DNA of 64,000 bases, taken from the NCBI RefSeq assembly GCF_000420065.1, contig NZ_ATUF01000002.1, positions 124,001 to 188,000 of the forward strand, in the 5' to 3' direction. This document shows positions 62,086 to 64,000 of this stretch, in pieces. The number at the start of each line of letters is the position of its first letter. Within the stretch, counting starts at the first letter, position 1. This stretch comes from Varibaculum cambriense DSM 15806. Lineage in GTDB: Bacteria; Actinomycetota; Actinomycetes; Actinomycetales; Actinomycetaceae. The notes below the pieces were generated by a model. That model was not told the origin of the DNA. It ran no database searches and saw only the letters and a program-made list of their open reading frames with translations. Both the position numbers and the translations under genes were made by a program.

Positions 62086-62159
62086 GGGCCTATAGCTCAG
62101 TTGGTTAGAGCGTCACGTTTACACCGTGGATGTCGGGGGTTCGAGTCCCTCTGGGCCCA
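62086..62159 (+). tRNA. tRNA-Val (anticodon UAC)
   Basis: Cloverleaf is complete: acceptor GGGCCTA/TGGGCCC with one G-U pair, D arm GCTC...GAGC, anticodon arm TCACG-TTTACAC-CGTGG with anticodon TAC, T arm with GGGTTCGAGTCCC and discriminator A. The 3' CCA is not encoded. It lies about 250 bases upstream of hflX on the opposite strand. Confidence 0.95.
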
Positions 62160-62160
62160 C

Positions 62161-62216
62161 AATGAGGAACCCGAACGGCACGAAAACCGTTCGGGTTTTC
62201 GTATTAGTGAGGGTGA
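62161..62216 (+). repeat. Hairpin repeat, unit 1, after tRNA-Val
   Basis: Fifty-six bases beginning AATGAGGAACCCGAACGG; 55 of 56 are identical to unit 3 at 62337-62392. It contains a terminator-like hairpin (ACCCGAACGG / CCGTTCGGGT followed by TTTTCG) and the linker TTAGTGAGGGTGA. Starts two bases after the tRNA discriminator base. Confidence 0.75.
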
Positions 62217-62258
62217 CGAAATTGTGTGTAAACCCGCAGGGATTACTAACACCAGGAG

Positions 62259-62303
62259 AGCTCGAACGGCAAGCAAGTTTACTTGCTTGCCAGTGAGAGC
62301 GAG
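62259..62303 (+). repeat. Hairpin repeat, diverged unit 2
   Basis: CTCGAACGG, then a perfect inverted repeat GGCAAGCAAGT / ACTTGCTTGCC, then CAGTGAGAGCGAGG, which resembles the TTAGTGAGGGTGA linker of units 1 and 3. The hairpin sequence differs from those units but the layout is the same. Confidence 0.5.
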
Positions 62304-62336
62304 GAAACGGCGCGTAACACGAAGTGTTGCAAGCCC

Positions 62337-62392
62337 AATGAGGAACCCGAACGGCACGAAAAGCGTTCGGGTTTTCGTATTAGTGAGGGTGA
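62337..62392 (+). repeat. Hairpin repeat, unit 3
   Basis: Same 56-base repeat as unit 1 with one base changed (C to G in the hairpin arm). Followed by GAAAGTTCTATGTAATCCCTGCAGGG, which is similar to the bases after unit 1 (GAAATTGTGTGTAAACCCGCAGGG). Confidence 0.75.
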
Positions 62393-62432
62393 GAAAGTTC
62401 TATGTAATCCCTGCAGGGTTTAATATCACTTT

Positions 62433-62798
62433 ATGTGCTACAGGTGGATACCGTTATTTTCTTCGCTGGCGCTTACCGGGTTAATCGGCGGGTTGTGGGG
62501 GTATGCCTGGGAGTCCACCGCTTCTACCCCCACTTGGGTGCCGGCTAGCGTGCTAGTTCTCGCATTTCTGTTTGCAGCTATAGGGATTGTTTTTGCGAGT
62601 AAAACAACCGCTTCGCAGGCCGCAAAAATTACTTACCTGACCGGGACGATGCTGTTCCTTGCGGGATTCTCATCCTTCTATGTATTCTCCCAACCTACCA
62701 CTATAAACATTTTTGGGTTTATAGCAGTTACAGCAGGCTTAATAGTCGCGAATCTAGCCGCGGGTTACCTTTACCGGGATGGTTCTCGGCAAAAGTAA
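62433..62798 (+). CDS. Small four-helix membrane protein, unknown function
   Basis: A 121-residue protein with hydrophobic segments at about 5-25, 37-56, 67-87 and 92-112, starting MCYRWIPLFSSLALTGLI. No family recognised. It lies between the tRNA-Val repeats and the convergent DUF3052 gene, with no clear ribosome binding site. Function cannot be inferred. Confidence 0.6.
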   Translation: MCYRWIPLFSSLALTGLIGGLWGYAWESTASTPTWVPASVLVLAFLFAAIGIVFASKTTASQAAKITYLTGTMLFLAGFSSFYVFSQPTTINIFGFIAVTAGLIVANLAAGYLYRDGSRQK

Positions 62799-62810
62799 AT
62801 ATTTCGCTAC

Positions 62811-63191
62811 TTAGCGACCGCGGGAAACTATTTGGGTACCCGCCCATTGGGGGGAAACCACATCCGAGGTGGTGGGATTCATCCCGACTGTTTTTGCGGC
62901 CTCTTCGATTAGACGAGGATCAACGGCACCGGGGTCAGAGGCGATCGGGCTGAGGACCCAGATATATCCCCCTTCATCCATATTGCCCATCGCATCCATT
63001 AGCGCATCGGAGAGATCATCGACGCCACCGTCATCATCGCGCCACCAAACCAGGGCGCCATCGGTCATCGCGGTGAAATCTTCATCTGCTAAATCGTCAT
63101 CAATCTGATCCATTATGGCTTGGCGAAGATCTTCATCGACGTCCTCGTCCCAACCAAATTCTTGAATGACTTGTTCTTTCTTAAACCCCAT
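62811..63191 (-). CDS. DUF3052 protein
   Basis: A 126-residue acidic soluble protein (MGFKKEQVIQEFGWDEDVDE..., DGALVWWRDDDGG, GYIWVLSP, DVVSPQWAGTQIVSRGR) matching DUF3052, the Rv2239c family that lies next to aceE in mycobacteria, as here. The start at 63191 is preferred over 63239. Function is unknown; the conserved Trp and carboxylate-rich surface suggest protein binding but this is inference. Confidence 0.85.
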   Translation of the reverse strand: MGFKKEQVIQEFGWDEDVDEDLRQAIMDQIDDDLADEDFTAMTDGALVWWRDDDGGVDDLSDALMDAMGNMDEGGYIWVLSPIASDPGAVDPRLIEEAAKTVGMNPTTSDVVSPQWAGTQIVSRGR

Positions 63192-63546
63192 CTCCGATAC
63201 GGATAGGGAACTTTCATGCCTTTCGCGTGTGGTTTCCACGCTCTCTAAGTTACATGATTACAGCAATAGGTGAAAACGCGGATGCAGACATTGGGATAAT
63301 TGTGCCTTCCTTCGCTAACTTTCGATTATCCGGTTGTCTCTTTGCTCTTCCTCTGTTTCTATATGCCCTGTTAGAGAGGATTTATCGCTACCGGGGAGGC
63401 GCGCGGAACAAAATCTGTAAATTTTAGGAGTTTCTCGGACGCCGCCTGTTTCCCCTCTGAGCGTAGTTAGTGCGGTAGCCAAAGCGCGGAAAATAGATAA
63501 CAATTAGACTCGTATGGTCTTTTCTGTTGGAGGAGCAACAAAACCT

Positions 63547-64000
63547 ATGAGCGAAAATAAAGCATCCCTGGACTCTGTACACGAGTTAGCTACTGCCCTA
63601 CCAGATCCGGATCCTCAAGAAACCCGTGAATGGCTGGATTCTTTGGATGATCTGATTAAAGAACGTGGTCCGGAGCGTACTCGCGATCTTTTGTTGCGGA
63701 TGCTGTCTGCGGCGGGCGAGCAAAACGTGGCGGTGCCCGCGAACCTCAATACCCCCTTTACTAACACTATTAAGCCGCAAGATGAACCGAGCTTCCCCGG
63801 TGATGAACGTATTGAGCGTGACTATCGCCGCTGGATGCGCTGGAATGCGGCGGTGCAAGTTACCCGGGCACAACGCGAGGGAGTCCACGTGGGGGGACAC
63901 ATTTCTTCCTATGCGTCGATCTCCACTCTCTACGAAGTGGGCTTTAACCATTTCTTCCGGGGCAAATCGCACCCGGGCGGCGGGGATCACGTGTTTTTCC
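63547..64000 (+). CDS. aceE: Pyruvate dehydrogenase E1 component, 5' part
   Basis: The start of the homodimeric E1 subunit of pyruvate dehydrogenase, cut by the window end after about 151 residues: [20 protein letters not shown], then [22 protein letters not shown] and RYRRWM-type residues ahead of the conserved [22 protein letters not shown] ribosome binding site (GGAGGAG) lies about ten bases before the ATG. Thiamine diphosphate dependent; it decarboxylates pyruvate for acetyl-CoA. Diverges from DUF3052, keeping the Rv2239c-Rv2241 order. Confidence 0.92.
   Translation, partial: MSENKASLDSVHELATALPDPDPQETREWLDSLDDLIKERGPERTRDLLLRMLSAAGEQNVAVPANLNTPFTNTIKPQDEPSFPGDERIERDYRRWMRWNAAVQVTRAQREGVHVGGHISSYASISTLYEVGFNHFFRGKSHPGGGDHVFF

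Noticed and set aside
62161-62392. CRISPR-like array after tRNA-Val
   Set aside because: Only three units, not evenly spaced, and repeats contain terminator-like hairpins with no spacer pattern or cas genes nearby.

Overview
The window is chromosomal DNA of a high-GC Gram-positive bacterium (Actinomycetota). The diagnostic genes are SepH (DUF3071), DUF3159, DUF3710, DUF4193, DUF3043, DUF3052, DUF7455, LppM-like proteins, a PASTA Ser/Thr kinase beside an Rv2175c-like regulator, class II DAHP synthase, PPi-dependent phosphofructokinase, an RNase E/G with long basic and acidic tails, and an actinobacterial primary sigma factor. Gene orders known from Mycobacterium (Rv2689c-Rv2699c, Rv2171-Rv2178c, Rv2204c-Rv2206, Rv2239c-Rv2241) and Streptomyces (topoisomerase IV genes near sepH) are recognisable but shuffled. 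Moderate GC and a compact layout would suit Actinomycetaceae such as Varibaculum or Mobiluncus relatives; that placement is inference.

Layout. 1-510: AT-rich, broken phage tail genes abutting the 3' end of an RNA methyltransferase gene. 0.5-7.7 kb: methyltransferase, KimA-like K+ permease diverging from two TrkA-type K+ regulators, then DUF3159, an OB-fold protein, DUF3710 and DUF4193. 7.8-17.3 kb: sepH, a phosphodiesterase-family protein, topoisomerase IV A subunit, two GNAT proteins and topoisomerase IV B subunit. 17.5-21.5 kb: three tandem LppM-like surface proteins. 21.6-29.1 kb: DUF7455, primary sigma factor, prenyl diphosphate synthase, Rv2175c-like regulator, PASTA kinase, DAHP synthase. 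29.4-45.7 kb: mostly housekeeping genes (PPi-PFK, acyltransferase, DEDDh/GIY-YIG nuclease, receiver-domain protein, superoxide dismutase, two FKBP lipoproteins, ErpA, glycerate-kinase-like protein, M20 dipeptidase, DUF3043, pyrD, SpoU methyltransferase, and an NSS transporter with its small subunit). 45.9-57.2 kb: RNase E/G diverging from cydAB, cydDC and a GAF histidine kinase. 57.2-64 kb: L-lactate dehydrogenase, DinG helicase, HflX, tRNA-Val, a small membrane protein, DUF3052 and the start of aceE.

Functional themes are K+ homeostasis (KimA-like permease plus TrkA proteins), chromosome topology and division (ParC/ParE, SepH, PASTA kinase), and respiration or redox adaptation (cytochrome bd and its CydDC exporter next to a DevS-like kinase, LDH, SodA, aceE).

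The most unusual material is non-coding. A dispersed element occurs in two copies in opposite orientations (35273-35373 and 51598-51704). The copies share a 21-bp identical flank, and the central hairpin arms carry four paired compensatory differences. A hairpin repeat array lies directly downstream of tRNA-Val. An 18-bp perfect palindrome lies in front of cydA. The truncated phage tail genes at the left edge are also notable. All family assignments are by eye from motifs; no database search was run.
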